Of a stretch of DNA of 64,000 nucleotides, positions 10,888 to 21,180 are shown piece by piece (the first letter of the stretch is position 1; every line of letters starts with the position of its first letter). The position numbers and the translations under genes are program-made. The notes under the pieces were generated by a model. It did not search any database, was not told the DNA's origin, and saw only the letters and a list, made by a program, of their open reading frames with translations. The stretch is from Amphiura filiformis. Its lineage: Eukaryota; Echinodermata; Ophiuroidea; Amphilepidida; Amphiuridae. The stretch is taken from the NCBI RefSeq assembly GCF_039555335.1, contig NC_092647.1, positions 14,370,094 through 14,434,093 on the forward strand, in the 5' to 3' direction.

Positions 10888-10923
10888 CACTCGTTTTCCT
10901 GAAGCCACGGCACCGGGAAGGCA
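10888..10923 (+). promoter_or_regulatory. conserved 36-bp block before GPCR 1
   Basis: Begins CACTCGTTTTCCTGAAGCCA and ends GGCACCGGGAAGGCA. Identical in all three intact genes and nearly identical in the dead stubs, 60-70 bp before the start codon. Such conservation amid diverging flank suggests a core promoter or UTR element (inference). Confidence 0.5.
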
Positions 10924-10989
10924 TTTTAAAGTTACAAGCAGACATTTCATTTTAGCACAGAGTAAATTGATGCGACATTTACCATTACG

Positions 10990-12009
10990 ATGGCAAACGA
11001 TTCTTATCACGGTGCCGAAGATTACAGTCCGATACAATTGGCACTACGCGCTTCTTTTGCTTCTGTAACTGCAATCTTATCTGTCGTTTGCAACTTCGTC
11101 TGTCTTGTGGTGTTACCTCATGTAACCAGTATTCCTCAGAACAACAGGTATTTCCTCATGTCTTTGACCATCGCCGACTTCGGCACCGGTATTGCTACTT
11201 TTATTTACATCGCTCCAGCAGCAAATGCGCATTGGATCTATTCGGACAATTTGGGTGCCTGGGTGAGCTTCTTTACACATTTATTTCCATTAATGTCCAT
11301 CATATCACTGATATATCTCACTGTAGATAAATACGTTGCGATCATGAAACCTCTACGATATCCTCAACTTATTACTAAAAGAAGAGTAATTGGACTAATT
11401 ATATTTACCTGGTTCATATTTGCCGTGTTTGTTGCCCGCGTTTACTCTTCGCTAATTGCTGGGCCTGCTGAGGTTTATTTAGTCAGCGCCGCGGCTTGTG
11501 TCTCTGGACTTCATCCAAATTCTGACGTCGTGTTATATCATACAATTTTTAGTGGCGTTTGTATTGTATTCCTGCCTTTGGTAACAATCATCTTGATATA
11601 CATCCATTTGTACCGAATAATACGTCGACAAATCTGTGAGATCCAAGAACGATACGTACCAAGCCGGGAGCATTGCAGCACAAAATCAGCTCTACATGCA
11701 GAAGGGAGAGTCATTCGAATGTTTGCCGCCATTACTATAACATACGCTATTGTTTGGATACCGTATTTTGCTGTCATCACATACAAAAACTTTACTTTGA
11801 ATACAATCCCGTGGTTAGATTTCATTGCAGCCTGGTTTGTGTATTCTGGGAGCTGGTGTGATGCGGTAATCCTGATTGGAATGAGTGCTGCATTCAGGAA
11901 AACAGCCAAACGTCTACTGAACAAATGCGTCAGAAGAAAGCGAATCGCACGTACAAATAGTGATGTGTTTACAATCAGTGCCCGTAACAATAACATTGAT
12001 GAATCGTAA
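10990..12009 (+). CDS. class A (rhodopsin-like) orphan GPCR, copy 1
   Basis: Single-exon 339-residue seven-helix receptor; the start MANDSYHG is shared by all three copies. Extracellular N-terminus with an N-D-S glycosylation site at N3. TM1 about 19-42 (N35 = 1.50), TM2 52-76 (IAD, D63 = 2.50), TM3 90-112, TM4 133-152 (W141 = 4.50), TM5 184-206 (P196), TM6 243-264 (W256, P258), TM7 280-298, helix 8 with C313 for possible palmitoylation. DRY is D113-K114-Y115 and NPxxY reads D291-A-V-I-L. Unlike its sisters it has G89 and S93 where they have C89 (3.25) and C93, so the usual disulfide to C170 in ECL2 cannot form. It should sit in the plasma membrane and signal through G proteins if functional. 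Ligand unknown; the tandem intronless array suggests a chemoreceptor (inference). Confidence 0.93.
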   Translation: MANDSYHGAEDYSPIQLALRASFASVTAILSVVCNFVCLVVLPHVTSIPQNNRYFLMSLTIADFGTGIATFIYIAPAANAHWIYSDNLGAWVSFFTHLFPLMSIISLIYLTVDKYVAIMKPLRYPQLITKRRVIGLIIFTWFIFAVFVARVYSSLIAGPAEVYLVSAAACVSGLHPNSDVVLYHTIFSGVCIVFLPLVTIILIYIHLYRIIRRQICEIQERYVPSREHCSTKSALHAEGRVIRMFAAITITYAIVWIPYFAVITYKNFTLNTIPWLDFIAAWFVYSGSWCDAVILIGMSAAFRKTAKRLLNKCVRRKRIARTNSDVFTISARNNNIDES

Positions 12010-12179
12010 ACTTTTAAGCAACCAAGTAAATAGACACGTAGAAACGCTTTAATTCAGTTGTTTTATGCCATCTGCAAGAACACCAATTTGACAGCCAATG
12101 GCTAATAATTTGGAAACGAAAAGATGGAAGTCGACGATGACAATATCCTGAATTTGGTAGATAAGACTTACTATGGCCG

Positions 12180-12500
12180 TTCATGTTAAATTACAAGATC
12201 GTTAATCTTGTACATATATTAATAAAGCGATTAAAGTAAAGTAAATCTACAAGCTCAATTTCTAATTATTCGATTCAATTGTAAAGCACTCGTTTTCCTG
12301 AAGCCACGGCACCGGGAAGGCAATTTTTCCATTCACAAGCAGACATTTTATTTGAACACATAATTAGATTAATACAACATTTACCATGTTTACGATGACA
12401 AACGACTCTTACCACGGCCATGAAGAATACAATACGATTACAACGGTCATACTGTCAACTTGTCAACGATTCACTTCTCTTTTAATGAAAATCTAAAGCA
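12180..12500 (+). pseudogene. GPCR 5' stub downstream of GPCR 1
   Basis: It repeats the receptor leader (AATCTTGTACA, the 36-bp block at 12287-12322, ACATTTACCATG) and the first codons, reading TNDSYHGHEEYN-like. It then jumps to CGGTCATACTGTCAACTTGT, which is not receptor coding sequence. Equivalent stubs follow receptors 2 and 3. An AATAAA at 12221 may serve the upstream receptor transcript. Confidence 0.75.
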
Positions 12501-12532
12501 AACTGTAACCAAAACCAGTTGTAAACAAAATG

Positions 12533-12558
12533 AAACCGGCTCCTGTTGGAGCCGGTTT
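12533..12558. repeat. perfect 11-bp-stem hairpin followed by T run
   Basis: AAACCGGCTCC, loop TGTT, GGAGCCGGTTT, then TTATTG. It resembles a bacterial-style terminator in shape, but in this context it is only a short inverted repeat between two pseudogene segments. Confidence 0.7.
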
Positions 12559-12858
12559 TTATTGTTCTAAACAATGGAATGCGGTTCAACCGCGGGTAAC
12601 CTCTACGATATCCTCAACTTGTTGCTAAAAGAAGAGTAATCGGACTTCATCTTTACATGGTTCGTATGTGCCATTTATTACGCCTCTCTGAACGCTCTGC
12701 GAATTCATGGGCCTCCTGCGACTTATTTAGTCAGCTTTGCTGCTTGTGTCCCTGGACTTTGCGTATTGCATCAACTCTAATTGCAGAAGGAAGAGTCATT
12801 CAAATGTTTGCCGCCATTACAATAACATACGCTATTGTTTGGATTGTTTGATTATCTT

Positions 12859-13632
12859 GCGTCGCTATGACAATGACAAGACCTCGTATCTCAAAAAAGT
12901 GAAGTGTTCAGGAGGGCAAACAAAATACAATTGAAGACCTGAGCGCAAGAAGACCGTAAGTCCACTTGGCCCCTCAACATGTATACGCTAAAGTTGCGTA
13001 TAGTTTCGTATAGTTTGGTAATGTTTTATACATGTTCAGGGGCCAAAACAAATCTTTCACAACCTTTCATGATGTTTTCACCCTGGAACATGTATTAAAC
13101 ATTATAAAACCCTAAGAAACTATACGTAACTTTAGTGTATACATGTTGAGGGGCCAAGTGGACTTACGGTCTTCTTGTGCTCAGGTCTTCAATTACTGTC
13201 TTGAAATTGTAACACCAATGACTGCTTTCTTTTGTCAAAATACGATGTTATGTATGCGCTTTGCTACCGTCATCACTAAAATAACTCCAAAACACAAAGA
13301 AAGACACGAAAATGGAGTTTCAAATTTTGATGTTTGGAGATACAAGATTTTCGCACAATATGTATAATAACATTCTGAACATTCCTTTCGATATTTGGTC
13401 GAAATGTGTATTGACAAAACCTCGTAACTTCGTACTATATCTTATCTTATCCTTTATATTAGAGACGAGGTTTTGTCATTTCAATTTTAAAAATCAGGTT
13501 ACTGTGGGTTTATTGTTGCAGATAGACAAACAATATTTTGCCAGTATAAAGCCTGGATTACTAGCTACAAAATCAGTACAAAATCTCAATTTCACCGAGA
13601 GTGATATACGAGGTCTGATCATTGCTGCGACG
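12859..13632. mobile_element. foldback element inside the GPCR pseudogene
   Basis: Left end GCGTCGC...ACAAGACCTCGTAT and right end ATACGAGGTCTGATCATTGC with CTGCGACG are inverted. Inner inverted words CAAAACCTCGT and ACGAGGTTTTG occur near 13428 and 13470. Receptor pseudogene sequence continues directly on both sides, so it is an insertion. It hosts the 262-bp MITE at 12931. Confidence 0.65.
12931..13192. mobile_element. MITE, long TIR TTGAAGACCTGAGC, copy 1
   Basis: 262 bp with terminal inverted repeats of about 77 bp that are almost perfect, from TTGAAGACCTGAGCGCAAGA to the mirrored end at 13192. Palindromic centre with CATGTTCAGGGGCCA and CCCTGGAACATG. No coding capacity. A second copy lies at 19725-19972. 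Confidence 0.9.
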
Positions 13633-13792
13633 TAATATGACATACAAAAAAAACTTTACTTTGAATACATTCCGTGGTTTGATTTCATTGGAGTACTGGT
13701 TTGTGTTTTCTAATAGTGATGTGTTATACAATCAGTGTCCATAACAATAACATTTGTGAATCGTAAGCTAGGAATCACTGAACAACTCAATA

Positions 13793-14325
13793 AACTTTAA
13801 CAGGCTCAAAATGCTGCTGCACGCATGCTCACAAGGACTAGAAAAGTTGATCATATTTCACCCGTCTTACAACGTCTGCATTGGTTACCAATTCGGTATC
13901 GCATTCATTTCAAACTCCTTCTTCTCACCTGGAAAGCACTCCATGACATGGCACCTTCTTATATCAGTGAACTTATCAATTTATATATTCCAACACGTAA
14001 CCATAGATCATCGGATAAGCGTCTTCTTTCAGTTCCTCGGACTTCTTCTTCATTTGGCGACCGGACTTTCTAGGCTTGTGCACCTACACTTTGTGATTCA
14101 CTCGATGTTTTCAAAAAGACTTTAAAACTCATCTGTTTAAGATTGCTTATGACAATTGACTTCTACAAATATGCGACTGTTTTTATAAATAATTCTGTAT
14201 TAATTTTTAATTGTTCAATGTTTGCGCCTCGGAATAGGTTGTTACTCTAGATAGATGGCGCATTATGATTGCATTACTATTATTAGTGTTATTATCATTA
14301 TTTTTATTAGTGTTATTATTATCAT
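13793..14325 (+). pseudogene. 3' end of a CR1/L2-like LINE
   Basis: Translation reads LQNAAARMLTRTRKVDHISP, then LQRLHWLPIRYRIHFKLLLL, then SYISELINLYIPTRNHRS and LLSVPRTSSSFGDRTF. This is the C-terminal block typical of CR1/L2/Jockey-group polyproteins after the reverse transcriptase. Frames shift after GDRTF. An A/T-rich (TTATTA) tail follows at 14265-14325, as such elements end in simple repeats. 5'-truncated dead copy. Confidence 0.85.
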
Positions 14326-14512
14326 TATGCTAATCACTCGCACCTGTAAGATTAGTATCTTCGGAAAGAGCGGTATTGTATTCAATCTATGATTGCAGAC
14401 ATACACAGGTGATCAGTGCAACCTGCCTGTAGTGCAGGGCGATCTATTCAAAAATTGTATTCATCTATTGCTATGGTAGTTAATCCGATTATTACGTAAC
14501 TTCGACAGCGTA
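14325..14512. mobile_element. truncated MITE, TIR with ATTAACTACCATAGCAATAG
   Basis: Its right end (CTATTGCTATGGTAGTTAAT...TTCGACAGCGTA) equals the end of the elements at 35773-36077 and 42593-42890. The internal CACCTGTAAGATTAGTATCT matches the 35.9-kb copy in inverse. The left terminus is missing. Confidence 0.75.
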
Positions 14513-14936
14513 TTAATAATATCTTAAATTGGTTTAAGGTCAAAGCACATAATACTCTAAAAATTATATCTTGTGTCTACAGCCTGTCTAAAAAAAAATT
14601 GTGCAAGTAAAAAGCGCCCTCTATGGCAATTAGAGAATACCGTTGTGACATAATGCTTACATCAACGTCACAGGCGCAGTCTTAGCTCTCAAATTCTGTT
14701 TGTTCTGTTCAATTTGCTTGTTCCAATTTCGAGATATGTTTATTTAACAACATAAGGGTAAAATCACAATTGTGCCACTTTTACTAGGGAAGAGAGCTGT
14801 ACATGTAAATCAATGATTGCTGATGCTGATCCGTCTAATGCACTCCTCCTTTCGGGGCGCATGCATTAGACGCATCAACATGAGCACGCGTGCATTATTT
14901 TGTCTAATATCTCTCCCAACAAGTAATACGCGTTCA

Positions 14937-17900
14937 TTAAGGATGCACACAGGATCACTGAAGTGTTACATGGCCAAAATTGAGTTTTCATCATTAATGT
15001 CATCTTCAAACCGTATTTTATCTTGTCATTAATAGATTTTAAAGAAATCTTAAAATTTGAACCATAAGAAAAGCTATTTTAAAGACCCTTTTTCATTAAA
15101 AATTCGTCAAAATGCAAAAAGCAAATAAATCATTGTTTTCCCGCAATATATCGCGTTCTCGAAACGCGTACTGCGGCGTACAGCTAGCAAAGACACGCAC
15201 ACATGATAAACTGGATGGGCGAGGTGATTGCTGATTGAGACGCTGGAGTCGCCAATCGCGATAACTACCGTATTTTATCGTATTGATCTCTTCCAAGGTA
15301 GGTAAAGCTTGCACCATTGCATTGCGAAACTGCGGGCCGACAGACCACCACCGTCCCCATCCTAGAATCAGTAGGCCTACTCGATAAATTTCGCCAAAAA
15401 AAGTGCTGATATAGTGGTATAAATTATAGGTTTTTTATATGAACATAATTTAGTGAATTTTTTGTTTGTTTTTATTTTGTTTTTCAAGTTTCATTCTGAA
15501 CTTGAAAAGATGAAATTTATCTGTAAGAAGTAGTTACCCGTAAGAAGCCCTGTAATGATGACGCAATCTGGTAGATACGATAGAAAACGTAGGCCCTAAA
15601 TATTTTGCTAGTAGTAGGCTAGACTTAGCCCGTACATCATTAGGCTTATTGTTTTATGTTTAAAAATTTGTTTTATTTCATTCATTCATTCATTCATTCA
15701 TTCATTCATTCATTCATCATTCATTTCATTGTTATTATTTGATTTACCAAGTTGGTGTAGTTGGACAAGAATATAGGCCTATTATATTAGCTTATATTTA
15801 TGCGGGTATTTATGCAGTCCCAGCCTTGGTTCGGGGGCCTCTGCGGTCGTTCAGTCTCGTCTTAATTTTGAAGACCATAAAAATAGGCAAGCAGTTACTA
15901 CCGGTAGGCCTATATTAGATACCTAAGGCCCTGAATAATGTTTCAAAGTGTTATTAAAACACGGATTTAAGATTCGTTTTCAAACGTTCTCTCTCCTGAT
16001 TGATTATGATTGCGATAAAAGCTTTTGGTTTTACAACACTTTTTGTGAATGTTTTGGCCGAATGCCTTTTTATTTGCAATGTTTGCCTGGTTTTCAACTT
16101 TCACGTTTATAATGTTTTCTGCATACTTTAAAGGGTAAACTGCTTTAAAGCATTTTTCGTGAATGTTTTCATGCAGTGTTTTAAAACGCTCTTTACAGCA
16201 TGATGCCTATACGGTAGGCCTACTGCGCTGCATAAACCACAATCTAATTTAAAGCCACAAGTGTTCCGTTTTCTACTTTTGAAATTCGGTTTTGTTAGGC
16301 TATGTCAATTTCCGTGTTTTTCAGTTTTCTTGTGACCTCTCCGTTGTTTTGCCCGTTTAACATAATATATAGGCCTACTTTTTGTCCGTTTTACAAGAAG
16401 TTTATTCAAGACATATTACAACTTTTACCCCAATTTTTACACGTTTATTTGATTGAAAACAACAACAGACACACTTTTTTTAAATTTTTGTTGTTGTATT
16501 TTATTCACTTTTTATGCGGTACAAAATATTTTACAACTTTATTGTAGCTTTAGGCCTAATAGGCCTATGACCTTTGTACGTGTTTGACATTCCGTAAAAA
16601 GTTAAAAATAAAATATGATAACTACAAACAATTACAATAACAAAAACGGAATATTGAGTAATGCGACACATCAGAATCTTTTCAAATTTTACTTGGGATT
16701 CCTGTGGTGTAGGCCTAGCTATAACGGGCGTTAAAATCTCATTGGCGCGGACGGGCCGTTGTGGTGCCTCTCAAGCACTAACTAAAAAGAAAAAGCAACG
16801 AGTAGTAACAACATCATGTTTGCGGTTCAGAAAAGGACAATGAACATAAAATGCAATATTTGTCAACACCAAAAAAAAAAAAAAAAAAAAGGAAAGAAAA
16901 TAACCAAAAACGATAAATTAAAAACATTGCATTTTTAAAGCAAAATTAAGAAAATTAGGACAAAACAGAAATCACAATTATAATAGGCCTATGTCTCAAT
17001 TTATTCTTCATTTCATAAAACTTCCTGATTATCTGCTAAAATAATTGCTTGTCAGTTATTCTATGCTACTTTTAATGTTCTGATGTCCGCAAATTTTAAT
17101 ACAGAGCATGATCTTTTTTGTACGGAACAGGACAAAATTGTGCTTAAATAATCATGGTTTCGTTCGCGGCAACACTACCATGCACTGTGCAACTTATTCG
17201 CGTAACCTGTCTGTCTGTCCGCGCGCCCTGTCGCTCCTCAAACGCTGACGCGACGCCGCGGCGCGCCACAGCCTTGCCGGAAGCTCTGCTGCACCATGGA
17301 AACAAGACTGCAGTAAATAAAATGATTACACCATGTGGATAAATATCTGCCGAATGTGCACGGATAATTTAGTAAAATTGTATATTTTACCTTCTAAATC
17401 ACCAAAAAAATGCCAATCTGCTGCAGTTGGACGCCCCTTCTCATTTTCTAACTTGACCAAACGTCACAAGTCACCGGATTATATATTTATGGAATAATCT
17501 TCAAAAATGGACCTAAAATCCGCTGTATTTTTCTAAATCGCGATTTTCGGCAAGTTCACTTTTGACCACTTTTAACCATTTTTGGTCCGCCATAGCGTCT
17601 AAATGAAGCATCACTGAGGTAAGTTTTTAAGTCAAACGTTTAGATATGGCCAAAATCTAGATAGTGTTTTTTCATTTTTTTTTATTAGGGCCTAGAACTT
17701 TTTTTATCACCCATGATTCAAAAATTTGAACACGGGTCACAGGTTTTTACTGATTTTTTGCCTATATTTTAAAAACTAAGCAAAATTTCGAAAAAATAAA
17801 AAAACACTTTCTAGATTTATTTGTCTTAATTAATAAAATTCATGTTTTACAGTTTTGATTTTCAAATAATTTTTTATGGCGGACCAAAAATTGTTGGTCA

Positions 17901-18081
17901 AAAAAGCCGTTTTTGGGATTTTCTCGAAAATTGTACTTTTGACCCAAAACTGACATTTTAAATGGATTGATGAGCTCATTTCCGTTCAAAAAATGTATAC
18001 TTTTATATACTTTACATAAATAGTTTTCGAGTTATGAGGTGAATAATAATGGATAATTAGTGATCCTGTGTGCCTCCTTAA
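14937..18081. mobile_element. TTAA-flanked 3.1-kb element
   Basis: Left end TTAAGGATGCACACAGGATC, right end the inverse of TTAAGGAGGCACACAGGATC, bounded by TTAA. The left flank AAGTAATACGCGTTCATTAA continues in the paralogue at 8318-8345 without the element. The interior is AT-rich, with an (ATTC)n microsatellite, an A18 run, a CpG patch at 17160-17300 and nine TAGGCCTA palindromes between 15372 and 16991. No transposase is recognised. piggyBac- or Kolobok-type mobilisation is inferred only from TTAA. Confidence 0.65.
15677..15730. repeat. (ATTC)n microsatellite
   Basis: About eleven ATTC units with slight interruption at the end. Confidence 0.9.
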
Positions 18082-18129
18082 CATATAACATGTATAAGTG
18101 CGCAATATTTGTTTGTCTTTTAACATGTC

Positions 18130-18786
18130 TTAAGGGATCTAGAATGAGCGTTTATTGCGTTTCGACAGTATTTTTTGAGGGACATGAGAGCACCTCAGAC
18201 CTATCGAATTGCATTCTGAATACGAAGAATGTCTTTCTGATATCAAATAATTTTCATTTTTAATATAATACAAATTTTATGACAAATTATACAAATTTAA
18301 TATTTTTCAAATTTTTGATATATAACAGTCCTCGAAGTAAATTATATAAATCTAATGATATATTCTTAAAGTGTATGTAGCTGGGAGGAAAAGCCGACGG
18401 TCAATTGAAAATTTTGACCTTTCATATTGAAAATATGGATTTTTTTCCCAAAAGACCTATTTTTTTTGTGGTGTTTTGGGAAAAAATCCATATCTCCAAT
18501 ACGAAAGGTCAAAATTTTCAATTGATCGTCGGCTTTTCATCCCACCTACATACAATTTAAGTATAAATCATCAGATTTGTAAAGTTTACTTCGAGTACTG
18601 TTAAATATCAAAAATATCAATTTTAATGATTTGCCATAAAATGTGTATTAAATTGCGAATTTCAAAAATCAAAATTATTTGATATCAGAAGGACATTCTT
18701 CGTATTCAGAATGCAATTCGATATGTCTGATGTGCTCTAATGTCCCAAAATAAATACTGTCCAAACGTTCATACCCCAGCCCTTAA
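18130..18786. mobile_element. TTAA-flanked foldback MITE, 657 bp
   Basis: Starts TTAAGGGATCTAGAATGAGC and ends GTTCATACCCCAGCCCTTAA. The two halves are inverted copies of about 325 bp (ATATCGAATTGCATTCTGAA, GATATCAAATAATTTT, GCCGACGATCAATTG). Bounded by TTAA. The whole unit could fold into one long hairpin. Relatives at 6863 and 9018. Confidence 0.85.
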
Positions 18787-19239
18787 GTGACTAAGAGAAC
18801 AGCATTTACCATGATAAAATCATTGACATGCACATGTATTTAATTTTTACAACAGAATGTGAAATATTTATTTATCTTTTAATCTCTTTTAAGTGGAAAA
18901 AGGGAATCATCATTCCTGCATCATGATAAAACAGTAAAACAGTGTGTAATTGATGCATTCTTTTGATTTCACGAAGGAACTCTTGATAAACTTGATGCTC
19001 TCACTGTTACATGTAAAGCCCTCTTCCCCAGTAAAAGTGGCACAATTGCGATTTTACCCTTTCGTCTTTAACTAAACATATCTCGAGATTAAAACAAGCA
19101 AATTGAACAGAACAAACGGCATTTGACAGCTAAGACTACGCCCTTGACGTTGATGTAAGCATTATGTCATAACGGTATTTTCTAATGGCCAAAGAGGGCG
19201 CTTTTCACTTGAACAATTTCTTTTGAGACAGGCTGTATA

Positions 19240-19724
19240 GTCTAATTGTTACCATTATCACGCTAGCAAAGATAAATTCTTTAAATTTCTTGTTCAAAAT
19301 ATCCATTAATGTTAAATGGGTCATGTGATGTGATTTTAAAACTAAACGCTGCTAAAGCCGAGATTACACTCAGTCGCAGAGCGGAGAGCGATTTGATTTT
19401 GACCAATGAGGAGGAGCGATTTTATTAATTTAACAAAAACACGCTCTGCCTTATTGGTTAAAAAACAAAGCTTGTTGCTGAGTGACTGAGTCTAAATTCA
19501 GCTTCGCACAGATTGGTCTGCTGAGAGCGACTTAGAATGTTATTTAAAATTTACCAATTCAGTTTAATAAAACGTCTCTACGAAAAACGACTTAGTTGCA
19601 AGAGTTTTATTAAGATTTTGTCTGCAAAACTAGTATGTTGAAAATAAGTTTGTTTGTTTTAAGTACCTGTAAAACGCGACATTTAATACGGTTAACTATA
19701 TTAGTTGGCAATAATCAATAGAAC
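19240..19724 (+). pseudogene. ghost GPCR locus, 5' flank
   Basis: A diverged copy of the receptor 5' flank: ACCATTATCACGCTAGCAAA, GAGATTACACTCAGTCGCAG (CCAAT foldback 19360-19499), ACAGATTGGTCTGCTGAGAG, AAAACGTCTCTACGAAAAAC, TTTGTCTGCAAAACTAGTA. It stops short of the 36-bp block and is followed by a MITE instead of a coding region. Confidence 0.75.
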
Positions 19725-19972
19725 TTGAAGACCTGAGCGCAAGAAGACCGTAAGTCCACTTGGCCCCTCAACATGTATACACTAAAGTTACGTATAGTTT
19801 CTTAGGGGTTTATAATCTATAATACATGTTCCAGGGTGAAAACATCATGAAAGGGTGTGAAAGATTTGTTTTGGCCCCTGAACATGTATAAAACATTACC
19901 AAACTATACTAAACTATACGCAACTTTAGTGTATACATGTTGAGGGGCCAAGTGGATTTACGGTCTTCTTGC
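19725..19972. mobile_element. MITE, TIR TTGAAGACCTGAGC, copy 2
   Basis: Same family as 12931-13192, with the matching left TIR and central palindrome. The right end stops at CTTCTTGCG, so the last 15 bases or so are lost. Confidence 0.88.
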
Positions 19973-20027
19973 GGAATATATAAACAGGTTCTAGCCACCA
20001 TTGAATTTTCATGCGAGTGTGATAATA

Positions 20028-20480
20028 ATAAATATTAAAACAGATCCACGAAGGATTCCGTGTATTCAATGGATAGAAATCGAATCTACTATAATAAATT
20101 GTTGTTTTAAAGTGCATTATAATATCATTGTATTCACGTTCAAATATGTTTCTGTGTTGTATTTGTATTACTAGGGCTTTGGATGTCGACTTTTCCCCAT
20201 GATGCACTATGTATTTTGGCCTCTCCCAGGCAACCGCTGGAGGCGCTTCATTTTGTGAATCGACCTAATGGACAAAATGGTCACAAATGGAGAGGTAGAG
20301 TTGTACTGGGCCCTAGATATAGGTTTTCATGTGCATATTTCGTGTTTATGTTTCTCAGCGCTACAAAAGTGTTTTCACAATTCCGACCCATGCATTAATT
20401 TTTTGAACCTGTCAATACCAGAACAAAAAAAAAAAATATTTTCAAAGGATCCATTAGTTCATCAAGCCAAAATCTTGAAA
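20028..20480. repeat. duplicated receptor-flank block B, copy 2
   Basis: Matches 6307-6800. At 20028-20060 it reads straight through the site that at 5547-6306 carries the Penelope-like fossil, so it is the empty-site control. Confidence 0.7.
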
Positions 20481-20555
20481 GTTATCAACTTTTACTCAAA
20501 AATGCTTCAACAATTTTATACAAGCACAAATTTGAGATTTTCCATTAGTTTTATA

Positions 20556-20665
20556 GCGATGTGTTTACCATTATAACATTGGTGAATCGTAAGCTAGGAA
20601 GCAACAAAGTAATCGACACGTAGAAACTTATTTAATTCATTTGTTTCATGTGATCTGTAAGATGC
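20556..20665 (+). pseudogene. ghost GPCR locus, 3' end only
   Basis: GCGATGTGTTTACCATTATAAC then ATTGGTGAATCGTAAGC matches the receptor C-terminal codons and stop. AGGAAGCAACAAAGTAATCG and GTGATCTGTAAGA match the 3' UTR after receptor 2. The coding body between here and 19724 is missing and replaced by rearranged flank. Confidence 0.75.
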
Positions 20666-20769
20666 CATATCAGCCCGCCCGACAGGCAATCAATACTTTC
20701 GTAGTTTATTGGGTTGGCAAAAATAACACGCCCAAATGGCCAAGTGGTCCAAAAAACGCGTAAGATAAA

Positions 20770-20842
20770 CGTGTAAGATTGCATCTTACACGTGTAAGGT
20801 TGCATCTTATACGCGTAAGATTGCATCTTATACGTGTAAGAA
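20770..20842. repeat. tandem palindromic 20-23-bp repeat
   Basis: CGTGTAAGAT-TGC-ATCTTACACG and two close variants in tandem. Each unit can form a 10-bp stem with a 3-nt loop. A single related word TTATACGTGTAAGAT recurs near 20965. Confidence 0.8.
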
Positions 20843-21180
20843 TGAAGCGAGATTTTTAAATTGACGAATCACAGAGTAAGAAATCACAAAGAGCGAATCA
20901 TCTCATGCGTAGCAAACTTCAACTAATAATATGTAAAGACGTTTTGTGATTTGTAACATCCACGACTTCTTATACGTGTAAGATTTGGATTTTAGTGATG
21001 GACGATACGTGATTATTATTGGCGGCGTACTGAGGATAAGGGGAGCTCGTTACCAAAATCGTAAACGAGGCATTTTCTTAATTGCTATGAGTGATACAAT
21101 GTCCTGTATTATTTATAACGAGTTATTTTCCATAAAAAAAAAATGGGGCAGAAAAAGGGGATACTTCACATAGTAACACC

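Larger units (their letters stand above)
10223..10987 (+). promoter_or_regulatory. 5' flank of GPCR 1
   Basis: Collinear with 24150-24893 and 39390-40128 upstream of receptors 2 and 3: the TCGTGTCTATTGTCTAA block, CATTAACGTTATAC, the CCAAT foldback, ACAAAACGTCTCTGCGAAGA, GATTGTCTGCAAAACTAGTA, CAGTCGATTAATA, then the 36-bp block and the ATG. No strong TATA box at a fixed place. A pyrimidine-rich TTTCATTTTAG just before CACAGAG (near 10948) could be a 5'-UTR splice acceptor (inference). Confidence 0.6.
12597..13775 (+). pseudogene. decayed GPCR copy, interrupted by nested elements
   Basis: 12597-12858 matches receptor codons from CTCTACGATATCCTCAACTT (ICL2/TM4) to TM6 (GCAGAAGGAAGAGTCATTCA, ACATACGCTATTGTTTGGAT), with an internal deletion covering ECL2 to ICL3. 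13633-13775 resumes at GACATACAAAAA (ECL3), lacks most of TM7, and ends with the receptor C-terminus and stop region (GTGAATCGTAAGC). A foldback element (12859-13632) separates the halves. Together with the stub at 12180-12500 it may be one former gene. Not functional. Confidence 0.85.
14580..19235. mobile_element. TA-flanked element with about 228-bp TIRs
   Basis: The left arm begins CAGCCTGTCTAAAAAAAAAT (14580 to about 14808) and the right arm ends in its inverse, GACAGGCTG at 19235, about 88% identical by eye. TA lies on both sides. The flanks (TTGTGTCTA and TAGTCTAATTGTTACCATTA) are contiguous at 10279-10310 and 24170-24200, proving insertion at a TA. The terminus resembles Tc1/mariner ends (inference). 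The interior holds later TTAA insertions (14937-18081, 18130-18786); no transposase is recognisable. Confidence 0.8.

Noticed and set aside
12533-12558. Rho-independent terminator or histone 3' stem-loop
   Set aside because: The genome is eukaryotic and the stem/loop does not match the histone consensus.
17154-17342. CpG-rich 62-codon frame as a possible first exon
   Set aside because: Inside the TTAA element, with no splice partner or known motif; kept only as a CpG patch.
20770-20842. CRISPR-like repeat
   Set aside because: Units are contiguous palindromes without unique spacers, in a eukaryotic context.
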